A stretch of DNA of 64,000 bases from Hirundichthys speculiger (lineage: Eukaryota; Chordata; Actinopteri; Beloniformes; Exocoetidae), in the NCBI GenBank assembly GCA_018398805.1, contig JAGFBZ010001895.1:248001-312000 (forward strand). Reading direction: 5' to 3'. A program made the position numbers and the translations under genes. Shown in pieces: positions 41,301 through 55,407 of this stretch (the stretch's first letter is position 1; each line of letters starts with the position of its first letter). The notes beneath the pieces are model-generated. The model saw only the letters and a list, made by a program, of their open reading frames with translations, made no database searches and had not been told where the DNA came from.

Positions 41301-44300
41301 ATATATTTTTTTCACAACACTAGTAAGGAAGTCAAGTTTCAATTGCATTCCGATATCAGGCCTGTTTCACTGTTTATTGATCACTCTTTTTAATCAGTTT
41401 TTTTGCAGCCTTGAATCAAGGCTGCTGAAGTAACCTTAACTTACTGCTAATGAAAACGTAACATTCCCTGGTGTTGCTACTTCTGATTAATAGCTTTACA
41501 CCGATAAAATACGTTTATTTTTTTGGCACACATCAGTTAAAGTCATATCGTTAGCTGAGCTGGTGGGTACAGCAACAACATATACAGCCCACAATCTTGA
41601 ATTAGTCACATTTTTCATTCTTATTGGCCTTAAATATATGTCTGTTTCTCCTAATGGCAACGTGGAGCCATATCACATGCCCCTGTGAAACAAGGGTCCT
41701 CCTAGAGGCTGGTTCAGACATATTCCTCAACAAGCCAGCTGGTCAGATAAGCATGGGTTGCTTATCTGGATTGCTTATTGAATGCTATTTAAATTAAATG
41801 TCTGACTGAAAAATGAAAAATAGAAATGGTTTCACCCTCAAGCTGAATTAATCACTTAACATAATTTAAATGATAATTTCATCATCACATAATATATTGT
41901 GTTATTCTCTGAGCCGCTAAATTGTTCTGCAACCGTATTTAATTCTTTTTTCTTTCTTTTTTTTTTTTTTTGTGCAAATAAAATCTGTATTTTGTACACT
42001 TTAAAAGGATGCCAGAAGCTCCAATAACTACAGATGTTCTGCTTTAAACAAAGGTTGGGCTAAATGTTTGTAGAGGGAGAACAAAACAATCAAACCAAAG
42101 CGAGCAGTGGACACAATAAACCTCAGTTGTTACTGGAAAGTTACTGCCTTGGGCTTGTAGAAAAGCCACTGAGGTGGCAGTATAAAGAAGCCAGTGCTTT
42201 ACATTTATGCTGCAAGCAGTTATCAGAAAGGAGCAGTGTTGTGCGTGAATTTTGTGGGTCCACATGCACTAAGAGAGGCAGTGAGTCACTTACCTTTGGA
42301 ATTAAAACTTCTACATAATTATGGCGCTGTCACTCAGCAAAGCAGTGAACAGTGAAGGCTTTACGTTGACATTACAAAATGTTTTTTTCCCTGATTGAAA
42401 TTAATGTGGAGCTGTTGTCCTATAACCTCCGATGTGACAAAATGATGGATTTTCGTACTTTTCCTTCATATTACTTGCAGAAAATATATTTCTCGATTCA
42501 AATCTAAAACAGGTATTGCAGCTCATTCGTCTTTGCTGCCCTGTTAAATATCCTTTTAACTTTCTCTTTTTCCCATTTTGAACAAGTTATTGAACCCTTG
42601 CTAACACTAAGTTGTTGAATGATATGTGCTTTTTTGTTTTTATATTCATTATAATTATCTTGGTCTGTCAGGATTCTGTGCTGCTTGCAGCTGGATGTTA
42701 ATATGTGACGGTCTAGGTTACGATGACATTATGTCCATCTATTCTTGTGACTATAACATTTTAGCTACACCTGTCTGGAATTTCAATACCTCTGCCACAA
42801 ACAAAATGTTTGAAGAGAATATGTTTTTGCTGTTGCCCTATTTCTCATCTCTTAATGTTGTATTTGTCTGCTCCTCACTTCTTCTCCCCTCTAGCCTCCT
42901 CTGGTTTCTTCAGAGTGGCTGTAGTCCACAAAAGCGTCCTTTGTGCAGGAAGCAGGTACTCTAACACGCCAAACAAAGACACACATATGCACAGAAAATA
43001 ACAAAATGTTGCACTTTAGATGTTTAGTGTTTATTGTGTGCGTTAAGCTAGAAAATTTAAGTTTTACTTTCATTCTCAGTTAGAATACATTGAACAATGG
43101 CACAGATACGAAGGCATCCAACACTTCTTTTGTATCTCTAATTACTTCCCAATAAGCCATTCTTCTCAGCAGTGTGTCTTTCTCAGTGTGATGGGTCTGC
43201 ATCTTCAAAGTCTACAGCCTTTTTCTGCCTTGCATATGTAGACGTAGACTGCTGTATGTATTTGTATGAGACAGAGTGCGCCTGTTTATGCTTTTTGTGG
43301 TTGACTGAGTAGGCTGTACCCCCCTGCACCTAGCTGTAATGAAACTGAACCACACTGTGTCTGCGTTTCATATTTGAAAGGAATGACTCAAAGCACATCC
43401 TGTCCTGTGTCTCATTGTTCATTCCTCTGTACTGTCCATGCATGACGTGTATGTTCAGTATGTTCTTTTCTTTTTGGCTTAACTCTCCTCAGTCTTTCTT
43501 TATTTTACTATGCAGTTTCCCTGTCATCTCTTGTCTTTTTTCTACATGCATACAATTGTTTTTTGTGTATTTTATGTGAATTTCTTCCTTTTAATTCTTT
43601 CAGGAACCCAAATCTGAATGCTTCTTGCTGCGGTTTTCTGCAGAAGCTCAGCATGTGTCTGCTTTTCCAGTCAGACCCTCCTTCTGGCTGCTACCAGGGT
43701 ATGCAAAGTTCGCATGCAAATTTACATCCGACACAGAGCTAAAGCCAGTACCGTTAAAAATGTGTTGTTCCTGTTTGCTTCATAGAAGTGATGTTAAATT
43801 GTTATCAGAGTTGAGTTATTATACATGTCTGAAATTCACAACAATCTGTAAGTACCCATTAATGACTGTCACTGATAAGGCCACTGGTGTATCACTCAAA
43901 GAAAACAAAAACTGAAGTGTCTCAAGGTCAAGTTGCTCAACAAACACTGTACACAAGCTGATGATGCTAAATTAAGAAGTGAGAGATAAGTACGGTAAGA
44001 GGAAGTGACTCAGGTTTCTGAACTATAAATATGTTGGATGTTTAAAAGGCCTTTCAGTTCTCCATCTGTGCACAAGATTTGCCAATTTTTTAGATGTCAG
44101 TAAAAACTGGGACAACACAGACAACAACAGTTTTAAAGCTCATTGCCTTTGATTGTGTTTGACTGAAGTAAATTGTATTAAAAGCAAGTAAATGGGCGAG
44201 TTTGAATGATGAAACTCAGCACTGTCTCTTCTCTCTCCACACAGCTGTCACATAACCTAAAAGAAAACTCAAAACATGTCAGAGGAAACTGCAGTTGTTC

Positions 44301-47300
44301 CCAAGGGACCTGTTGTGACACTGAGTAAAATATTTCTTTGAAGTAATGAGATGTAGGAATTTTATTAGTAAATGCTGATGTGTGCGTGTGTGCGCTCAGT
44401 GGACGTGTGTGTTTTTATGTGTTTTTGTCAGTATGAATAATGAGTCTGGTGGTTCGAGACTCGTGGCTACTCTTTTTCTTCCTGTCACAGTTGTCCTCTC
44501 TTTTATCACTATTATATTGCCATTTCATTTTCCACCTCTTGTTTTTCCTCATTTCTCATTGAATGTTGCTGTTATATCCAATGTCCATTTCTATCATTAT
44601 TTTACACTAGAACACTTTTTTAAAACTCATCTTTTTATCACTGTATCATTGATTTAACTTGTCACTTCTATCCCTGATTAAAGTACGAATAGGTTGTCTT
44701 GTCAAAAAGCATTTTTCATTTTATTGGTTTACACTTTTCATTAATTAATAAATGTTCAATAATTAATAAACGTTCTAAGATTAATACGAAAAACGTCAGT
44801 CATCTTAGGAGGCTGGCGTATAGTAAAAAAAAAAAAAAACACATCCAGTTGTTTCAATCGTGCCCAGAACAATGATTTGCCAGTCAACTAGATGCTCTGC
44901 TTGGTTTTGTGGTAGATGTGCACTCGTCTCATGCATACTGAGAGCACTTGACCAGTTTTGTGGGTAGGATGGTAGAGGCCGAGCTGCCATTAGTTGTCAG
45001 TGGTAATCTGAGATAGTGAATGAGCTCAGTGCCTGAGAACCCTCCAAAAACCTGTGTGGCTTGAAAACGAGAGCGTGTCTAATTGGGAAGGCTACAGCTA
45101 AAAAAAAAAAAAATGGATGATGAAAGAAGCAAAACAAGAGATAGTATAAACTGAAGAATGACACCACTGAGGTAGCCCTGCATGAGGACAACCCTGTTCA
45201 TCCCTGGCTTGCCGTTAGTCTATCTGCGTGTGTCGTACTGTAACTGGAGCAGTGCAGATTCATGTCCTGGAGGTGTGATCCTTGTCATGGCTATGATGGA
45301 GATTGGAAGGGTGAACCTGTGCGTTTGGTTGTATACTTTAAAAATTCATTGTGAGAGTTTTCGATCGCATCAGCTTGTCCACCTTTTAATAAATGTGATT
45401 AAATTTGTCCCCCTTTGTGTACTGCAAGAATATCTCATGCTATTGTAATGGCTTTGTGAGTATCTAAGAAAATGCTTTGCTCCCGTTGTCTCCTTCCTCC
45501 CGTGGGGTTAATTTACTCTCAAAACCATTTTTAGCCCCAATATCTTGCAGTTGTTTTCTGTACCAGATTATTAGTCTCTCTCTCTTTCTTATTTACAAAG
45601 TTTCTTCAATTTATGGATGTTAGGGGGTATTTGTTTATGCACAGCTCTCCTCGGGTCTTGCCTAAAGCATTTCAATCAAGCTGATTGCATCAGGGTGCTG
45701 CATGACTGGGACATGATCAATTAATTAATTAAGTCATCTTGATGAACAACCCATGGCAGCTACATATTCTCCAAATTCCTGTGGAATTAGTAAATGTCTA
45801 CTGAGTTTTTCACAGACTACAGCTGCATTCACACTTAGTCTTTGCTAAACAAGTATTAGCACAATGTAATATGTAACATACAATTGTGTTATTTGAGAAT
45901 TTATTTATCTGATTTTTAGATCTGAAAAGGAACAGGTGATTTTGATTTCTGGGTGTTTTTGGGTTTTTTTTTTTTTTGAGCCCAAACATGAAAAGCCTAA
46001 TCTTGAAAGAGGGTACGCTCTGTTATTCAGATTAATGTTTTTTTTTTTTTTTAATCTAATTCGAGCAGGAGGCAACATGCCACTACAGTCTGCTTTTTCT
46101 GTCCCATCTGTTGTCCTCTTTCATGTTTTTCATCTGTCTGTCCTTAACTTTATTTCTCTCACTCTAAGTCCTTCCTCTGAGATTTGGTGCAAACCCTTTA
46201 TTCTTCTCCCTGCCTCAGTCTTCAGCTCTTTCACTTTTTCCCTTGGGGTGATGACTGCATCAGTAACTAGAGCCATTCCCTTTATTTTTCTCTAGTTTCA
46301 AAATCACTCTTTTTCTCTTACATTTTATTCATAGTGGCCCCACTAGACCAGTTGCCACGGGTTTGTAGTTTTCTACAAGTTGCTCCCCTCTCTCCCCATG
46401 TCATTCATTCATCGTCATCTATCCTCCTTGTTATTTCTTTAACTCCCATTCCCTTCTTTATCTTGCTTGTCTCACTGTCAGCGTTACATCTTCTGTGTAG
46501 TTATAGATCAGTGACCCCTATCCTAAATCCCCTGTGCATTTTTTGCCATTCTCTTCTTTATGCTCTGCCTCAGGTTTGCTGTTATTACCTCCCACTATAA
46601 ATAGCAGCTTGGAAAGATTTTAACACTCTTGGTTAAAATGCTTGTTACTGTGAATAACTCATCACGTAAGAGGCTTGATTTCAAGAGGGCATCAAATGAA
46701 AAGGGCAAATGTTAGTCATGATACAAGCTATTTTTTTTCTCCCGTCACAATTTTAGAAGAACAACAAAGGAAAAGTGCCTGCAGAAAATGTTTGAACACC
46801 CTGTTATTTCTTATTTTTACCTACTTAGAAGGTATTTCAGCTTGTTATCATGTTATGTGGATGATGAGATGATTCTTCCAGAAAGGTCATATTGGTGCAG
46901 TGTGGCTTTGTAGTGTCGTGCTGGAAAAAAAATCACTTGGGGGTGTGTATTAGGCTAACTAGAATATATTGCTCTTATATTTTTCATTTATAGCAGATGC
47001 ATGATATTTTCTTAATTACTAAACGAACTCACTAAGTAGTTCTTTTAGCCTTCTCTTGCTTTGTGGGCATCAGTTATTTTAATAACTGCAAAACACCTGA
47101 TTAGGAATCCATGACAAATGGATTACATTCTATTATTTTGATTTGACTTCTCAGAGTATTTATGGAACTTTTGAAATTTGCATTGCCTGACCTTTACTGA
47201 TGAAAACTGTGCATCCATAGACAAGGGCTGGTCAATATATCCAAACTGACATTCAGAATCTTTAACTGACATAATCATGCAGATGTCAAATATTTAAACT

Positions 47301-50300
47301 ATTTCAGTTGTTTGAAATATTCAATCAATGACTTTAGTAATCTGTGTATATTTTCCTTCACTTATTTTAAAATCACAAAGACATGTACTCTTTCATAGAA
47401 AAATATCTCAGGTTTAATAGTTGATCATATTTACAACAAAAACCATTTTCACTGATCCATGAGGGTGAAAAAAAAAACTGAACTAAACACTCATTAATCG
47501 TAATCAAGGTGAAATGTTCAGTTAATCGTGATAGTGATTTGAGGTAATATTGCCCAGCTCTAGCACAGACCGAACAGTCTAATTAACATCTGAGACCTTT
47601 GTTCTCTCAAACTTATTTTGCTTCTCAAACCTTTGGGGCAACTCCAGCTCTTGCAAGGTTTTCCTTATTTATCTATTTTAAAATTCTACAAAATAAATTT
47701 ACATTAATTTAAAAAAGTGCTTCATAGTTCTGAAATGTTTCAGCTTAAAGTCTAAGACTTAAGCAGATTATTTCCATTTCTAATCACATCACTGTTCACA
47801 GAAACTGACCTAAGGTGGTTAAACGTTTTCGTGGCATTGCAGTACACATGATGCTCTCAACGTCCTTCTTTTAATCGCTCGTGTCTTTTTCATAGTCTTT
47901 CAAGACGCTGCATTACACGGCACAGTTTTACTCAATATGATGCTGCGTTCCCATTGTCTCATCTCTTTCTGTGTTGGTGCCATATAAGTTTTAGTAGCTC
48001 CATCATCCTATCGTATTGTATATCACATCCGTTTCCCATAGTGCTCTTTATATGCACACATATATATACACTTTCCTACTTATGTGCCCTTCCTTACTGC
48101 ACCCATCATTCTATGTGGAGTTTTAATCTTTGTCCCTGGACTTTATTGATCTCATTATAAAAGAAAGTTTATAGCCTTGATATTATTACACATTATGGCT
48201 GCTGTTAGTTATGGAGATTGATTTCAAGCATCCATGACAGCAAGGTCCTCCTAGTGACAGATACTGGCACAATGTTCAGATGCAAAACAAATTATTGGAA
48301 AAGTGTGAAATCAGCACATGCTCCCTCATTTTCTCCTTGCCTGAGTTTTTATAAGTCTTAGCTTTGGATTTGGTAATAAAAACAAAGTTGGTGAGTAATA
48401 GTCCTCTGTATAGAGGCTTTGCAGGCTCTTCTGCTGCATCGTATTTCATTTGATCCATCTTTCTATAGATTTCTTCTCGCTCTGTCTCAGGGATTGATAA
48501 TAAAGCTTGTTTTCTTCCTGTTATATTTCCTTGCTCATTCCCAGATTTTGAAGAGGTGGATACTCTCCTGCAGTGCACCTTCCCATCGATGTGTTGTCAT
48601 TTGTCAGAGTGGCCTTCTCTGATGTGTGACTATCAAGAACCCCGAGCCACACAATACTGTCTGGTGATAATGCTTTACCTGGCTCTGCAGCAAGGAGACA
48701 GGTAATAATGCACATGCTGTGCACTAAAAAGGATGACATCCATCATCTAAAAAGCATGCATGAACGCTTACAAAATGACAATACCTTTCCCTGTTTTAAT
48801 TTTATTCGAGACATGTACAAGCACTCTGGGGATGCACAGAGTTATTTTTCTAAGGTGTTTGCAATTTGAAACACTCTGCTTATTAAAAAATAGAACTCTC
48901 TTTAATCTAAAATGTACCAAGTCCCAAAAATGCATGTTCTGAGCTTGTACTTTTAGGAATGTAATGAACCAATAAATATTTTAGTGCAAGTTTAAAAAAA
49001 TAAACATTTTGCTGATCTAAATTCTACGCACTTGTGTAGAGTACTGATGCAGAATGGTTCAGTACGAGCAACAAGTACGGAGCACTGAGTGGTCTGAATT
49101 TGTATTTGATCGTTTACTTGCTCTGTGGTATCACTGTATACACTGTTCTAAATTAACTGATAGAAAAAGTACAATGTAACTCTGTGCTCAGTGTGTTCAA
49201 TAAAGACTCCAGAAATTGTAACTGTTCATTTATTATCAGATTAAGCACATTGTGTTTGTCTATTATGAACGTCAGATCACTTTTTAGAATTTAAATGGCA
49301 CATCTATCTGAGCTTGCTATAGAATAATGCCATCATTGTGTGTGTGTAATCCAGGCTCCTACCGGACCAGACGGTGTTCTGCAGGGTGGCATGGCTGTTG
49401 CAGTCGGTGCAGGAGCAGGACAGCAGCGTCCTGCCTCGCTCTGTTCTCCGGGCTGCACTCTACTTGCTGGCAGTCACACAAGAAAAGAGCCCCAATCTTG
49501 ATGGGGTAACTGATTCACCAAAAAGAAGTCAACTTACACTGTAACTTAACTTTTAAAGATAACCTCTGTGCATGAACATTTTGTTGTTTGCTTTAAGTCT
49601 GTTACATTAAGTCTGTTGTCTAATGGCAGCAGGTCAACCTAGAAGATTTTAAGCCCAATTTTCCAGTCTCAGAGCGTACTCATGGGGTGGTGGCAAATTT
49701 CCTTCCACCTCCAGTAAGCAGTTGGCATTTGATCGTTATGTGTGAAGAACTGAAAGACTTGTCAGAGATGCTAACTGACACATCAGTGAGTCATTTCCAC
49801 TGGGTAATCTCCATTGAGATACAGCCAATGAGAGAACAAGACATTGCGTGAGGTCACTGGGAGGAAGGGCATCCCAAAGGGGAATCAAGGGGAAGATGCA
49901 CACAATGTGGTATACCCAAGCATGAGAAGGCAGCTACTTTTTATTAGAAAAGATTTTTTACTCACCTTCTGTAGCCTAGATGATCTCTGCTACCTGCTGT
50001 ACTAATCCATCCCGTCCCCCATGTTCTTTTTCGTTTTGTCCTCTGAACAATTCATTGCACAAACAGCTTGCACTGTTTGTTTCCGACATCAGACCGTTTC
50101 AAAATAACCAGCTGGATTTTCTACATGGTTATTTCTTATTTTCAATTCCCTCATGTTTTCCAAATGTGGTTTTAGAGATCTGTCAGGTGACTGAAACAGT
50201 GTCATGTCGTCTAATGTGTGACAGTCACCTAGTGTAAACAGGGAAATGACTTTAATACTCCTTATTGCATAACAGCGAGTCGTGTATTCTGAACAGACCA

Positions 50301-53300
50301 GTGATCAGCTGACTCTGAAGTAGTCTGAAGTCAGCCTTACATTAACAATCTCATGATCTTATTTAAAAATTTACATTTTCCACCTGAAGCAAGTAGTGTG
50401 TCAAAATTTCAAATAATCCTGTTTATACAGTCAGTCAGCCTAGTGTAATGAAATATATGTAATAACTTTGAACCATTTACTGTGCACTTACAGGCTTGAA
50501 GTGTCACATTAATGTGTCAAGATTTTATTGAGATGGAAGTGTTTAGACTGAGAGGCAGCAAGAACTGGAGCTACTGTAAAGTTCATGAAATATTGTCAGA
50601 GTTTGAAAACAGTTATTCATGTTCCGACAAAGAGTGCTTTATATTATACAACATTAAAAAAATATTATTGATTTATGTATTTTTAAAGCTAAGCAGAACA
50701 AAAAACTTAATTAGATTAAAAAAAATAATGTTGGTGCTTCACAATATATTCTTATTGCTTAATTATAAATTATAAGCAGTGGAATACAGTGCACTCCCTG
50801 TAATGTCAGAAGTCTTTGCTACTTGAGCGTTTAAAGGGAGAGATATTTTAATTGGAGAGAGAAAAGAATAACTTTTTAATTTAGTTGTACATGCTGATCT
50901 CAAATATAGCCCTTTAGCTTCATTGTTCCTTTATTGTTCTTTTCAAGCCTCCTTTGAGCTACGTCAGCAGAGCACTCTCCTCCTGCCAAAACTTCTCGTC
51001 CCTCTACTTTCACCATCCTGCACTCCTCCACTTCATCTGTCGCTATCCAGAGTTAGCAGAAAAATTTGGGCTCCTGGTCTTGGAACTTTGGTTGATGGCG
51101 CAAACACAGCACTCTGAGGCCGAGCAGACTAGAGTAAGGAGACAAATATTCGCTCTGGCAAGATTCATGAATTCAACCAATTTTACTTCATTAGTAATTG
51201 AAGGTGTGTGATTTTGTTTTTTTGTTGTTTGATGTCACTCGTGGTTGCAGGAGAAGAGTGACAGTAGAGGTAACCATGATAACAAGAGGCAGGATCAGGA
51301 AGCAGACACGGAGACAATGGAGCTACTCGGTCTTATGAAGAAGTACCCAAATGTTATACTGACCCTGTTGGTGAGAATCTGAGATTATGTCTTATATTTA
51401 AGAGCTTGGCCATATTGAATTGAAGAGATATTTTAAAGCAGGTTGGTTTGTTGCATTGTTCAACACCCATTGACTAAATAAGCTCTCTTTCTCTTTTTTG
51501 TAGTTTTTTTTCCAAAAGATTTGTTTATTATAATTGTATAATTGATTGGCTTAACTGCTTTAGTACCAAGTACTAAAGACATTTTAAAGTGAAAGTTGTG
51601 CTGGGCTGTTTAATGACTGTGTTCCTGCAGGACATCATTACCACCAGAGAGGCTCCACTCGCAGAACGCGTTCTGGGTGTCCTGGAAGTTCTTTTGAATG
51701 GCCAAAGAGAGCATATGACAGACTTGTGCACAAATCTTAGGCCAGCCCTGCTCCAGGCATTACAGCGGATCAGTGTGAAGAGCCATGGGTTTGGACAAGG
51801 ACACGCTGCATCAGGTATGAGGCAAAATACATAATATATAAGATTTATGCAAGTATTATAGAGCTATAGAGATAACTATTATGTTTCCAAAGAAAAGAGT
51901 AATTAGTGACTCAAGTTTATTGACTTTAATGAGGTAAAAATATGCTGAGATTGAGTTTATAAGATGAACTGGTTACTTGAAATTCAGTGAATGATGCATC
52001 ATTATTTAACAGGGTACAGATATGGAACTAATTTGAAGTGAATCATCTTCAATCCTAAAGTAACACACTCAACATCATGTGTAACCTCAAATTTATAAAA
52101 GACTAACCTTTTTTGTAGGCTGTGCTCTGAAATGGATTTTATCTATATTGAAACACAGACATTAGTGATAGTTTGCATGACAAACACACAGGTTTAGGCA
52201 CTGGTTTCCTACACTGATATAATACTAAAGCTATTATGTCTTATTTTTTGTCTTCATTTAATTCTCAGCTTTAGAAGTTATATATATTTGTAGTTGCCAG
52301 GCCATCGCAGGGCCACATGTAGACAAACAACCATACAACTGACTACAGGCAGTGTAGAAGCACCAGTTAACCTGCGCATCTTTGGACTGTGGGAGAAATC
52401 CCATGCAAACAGGGGAAGACCATGCAAATTCCACACAGAAAGGTCTGTGTCGGGATGCAAACCAGGAACCTTTTGCTCACCAGTGACCCATTGTGCTGCC
52501 AATTCAGTTCAGTTCAGTTCACTTCACTTCAGTTCACCTCACTTCAGTTCAGTTCAGTTCAGCTGTATTGCACCAGTCTACAACAAATTAATCTTAAGGT
52601 ACACAGGATTTCAGTTAAATACAGTCCATTTGATATAGGGTTTCAACAGGGGCGGTACCTCCCCCCAGGGGGCGTTCTGAACCTTTAGGGGGGCACTGGA
52701 AACGTCAGGGGTGAGAGGGGGGCGCTCAGGCACAAATGAGGGGCGCCATGCCTTGAGAACTCTATTTTAAACTTCCACGGTTTCCCAAGGTTTTTTTTTT
52801 ATAGTGCAAATCTATTTATTTTTCAATAAAATGTTGTGCTCAGATTACTCCAGGGCTCATATTGACTTCATTCAGCAACCAATGAAAACATACACAATCA
52901 AGACCATGTAGGGGTGCACGATAATTATCTTGATAACAGGAAATTATGACGTCATTTCGATAAGTCCGATATCATGACGAACAGCCCCAATAATATATAT
53001 ATTTTTGTCAACAAGGCAGTACCTCGCTCCCACTGAAACCTGAATAACCGGCAGTGAATGTTATGTTCAAGTGACATCGGCATAATCAGAAAAACGATTT
53101 CTCTATAAGGAAAATCAAGAATACCCCCTCATGCCAGAAAACAACTCGTTAACTCTGTCATAATTTTGGTAGTTGCTGACTTTATTGATATTTGCAGTAT
53201 TTTCCCACATGTTACATATACAAAATAGAAAAAATAGATAAGTCAGAAAGAACCACTAGCAAATGAGGAGACGAGGGAAATTTAGGTTACACCTTGAATG

Positions 53301-55372
53301 CAGCCTGCAGCACAGCGTGCTGATGAATTTAAAACAACATGGCGGCAATCTTATGGAACTTCTTTAAAGTTTCCGAAGATGATAATTTGCTGGTTATATA
53401 TGACAAATGATCCAAGCGAATTCCACGAGGAGGGAAAAATAGCACAAGCTTTAATATGCCAAGCCCGATCAGCCATCTGAAATGTAACCATCGCTTTTAA
53501 AAGTTTGGAAATCGCGCTAACGTGAGCTGTCGTGAGAATGTGAGCAATTCAGCAACAAAGAATTTACCAGGACTTACACACATCGGCGAGGCTTTTAAAA
53601 AATCCAAGAAATTTGCCAAAGATGACCCACAGGCAAAGGTAAAATGGGTAGAAGGTAGAAATGTTTGAATCTAACTTGTGTCAGTTCATTAATTCTGATG
53701 CATGTATTTCCATCAGTTCAAGGAGCCTTTATTTTTTATATCAGTAAGTAATGCACCTTATTTAAGTTGATGTGAGATTAAATAAAAATAGGTTTTTTTG
53801 ATAGCTTTACAAAAATGCTTGAGAGGCTTGCCAGTAGTTTTTTGTTGGAAAAAATAAATATCTGTTCATTTTAAGAGTCATAACTGTTTTTGTTTTGTTC
53901 ATAGTATTGATGTAATGATCTTAGGTATATGTGTGTGTGTGTGTGTGTTATCGGTTTTGGGTATCAGTTTTAACCTTTCTGTCGTGTTCGGGTCAAATCT
54001 GACCGATTTCCTACTTCCATCAATCATAAATATTGTGTTTTACATTTGATTGTCTCAGGGCCTTATGATATCCTCCACACTAGCCATTTGAACATATATA
54101 ATTGTTGATCACCATTTTCTCTGAATTTTGAGTAGTTTATTCAACTTTGTAACACCTGTGGTGTTGCCGGTCAAAAATGACCACCACAGGAAATTAATGG
54201 GTGACCCTAGATTGTGTTCATCCATCAGATTGTACACAACCACAAATACACCACCACACACACACACCACCCCACCCCACGTGAACCCCTTTCAGACTGA
54301 ACAAATAGGTGTCTCCTATTCCCACCTCATTCCTGTGCTTATGTGCCCATCCCCCCACATGAACCACACTTTCCAAACTAAAGGTATAACACTAACAATT
54401 GTTCCACATTTCAAAGTAAACAATTAGGTGTTTGTTATGAGAACCGTCTCTTTCCCAGGCTTATGTGCCCATCCGCCCTCATGAACCGCACTTTCCAAAC
54501 TAAATGTATAACACTAACACTTGTTCCACATTTCAAAGTCAACAATTAGGTGTTTTTTATGAGAACCGTCTCTTTCCCAGGCTTATGTGCCCATCCCCCG
54601 ACGGGAACCGTACTTTCCAATACAAAATGTATCATATCTTCTCAGAGACCCCTTATATATAGTTTTTTTGTGTGCATTGCCCTCATTTTGCTATGAACAC
54701 GTAGACTAGGCGCCTGATCAGATGATTTCTTGTCAGAGAAGCTCTGGACCTTTTATTTCAACCTGATGAACAGGGGATTGAAGTTCAACCAGAAATAGAG
54801 GACGATGTCTCAGAAATAGAAGACAACATTGATCTGAATATGATCCCTTTGAATTATTTGACAACATTCCCGTTCTGCACCGGACAGCTCCCACAGCCCG
54901 GAGTAGTGGTGGGAGCTGTCTGGTGCTGAACATTCACGTTCGAGCCCACAGCCCAGAGTAGTGGTGGGAGCTGTTTGGTCCTGAACATTCACATTCAGCA
55001 CCGGACAGCTCCCACAGCCCAGAATAGTGGTGGGAGCTGTCCAGTGCTGAACGTGGATGTTCAGCACTGGACAGCTCCCACAGCCCGGAAAAGTGGTGAG
55101 AGCTGTCCAGTGCTGAACGTGAATGTTCAGCACTGGACAGCTCTCACAGCCCGGAGAAGTGGTGGGAGCTGTCTGGTGCTGAACAATCACGTTCAGGCTC
55201 ACAGCCCGGTGTAGCGGTGGGAGCTGTCCTGTGATATTCCAGTGCAAGGGATGGCAATTTGCTCTGGTATTCATCCACCCAGGAAAGAGGAGGAAGAGCA
55301 AGAGTAGAAACTATTGTTAGGATGCCACTCCTGTGTGTGAAGACAAATGTGAAGACACAGCCCCCCCCCCCC

Positions 55373-55407
<35 letters not shown>

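Noticed and set aside
42671..42695. Possible 25-nt mei1 microexon (DSVLLAAG)
   Set aside because: Considered before exon 15 was resolved; the donor is poor, and exons 14-15-16 join perfectly without it.
54810..55301. 163-codon minus-strand ORF with repeated SCPVLNVHVQ-like units
   Set aside because: Reads straight through the palindromic 66-bp array; both strands are open because the unit length is a multiple of three. No start context or other support.
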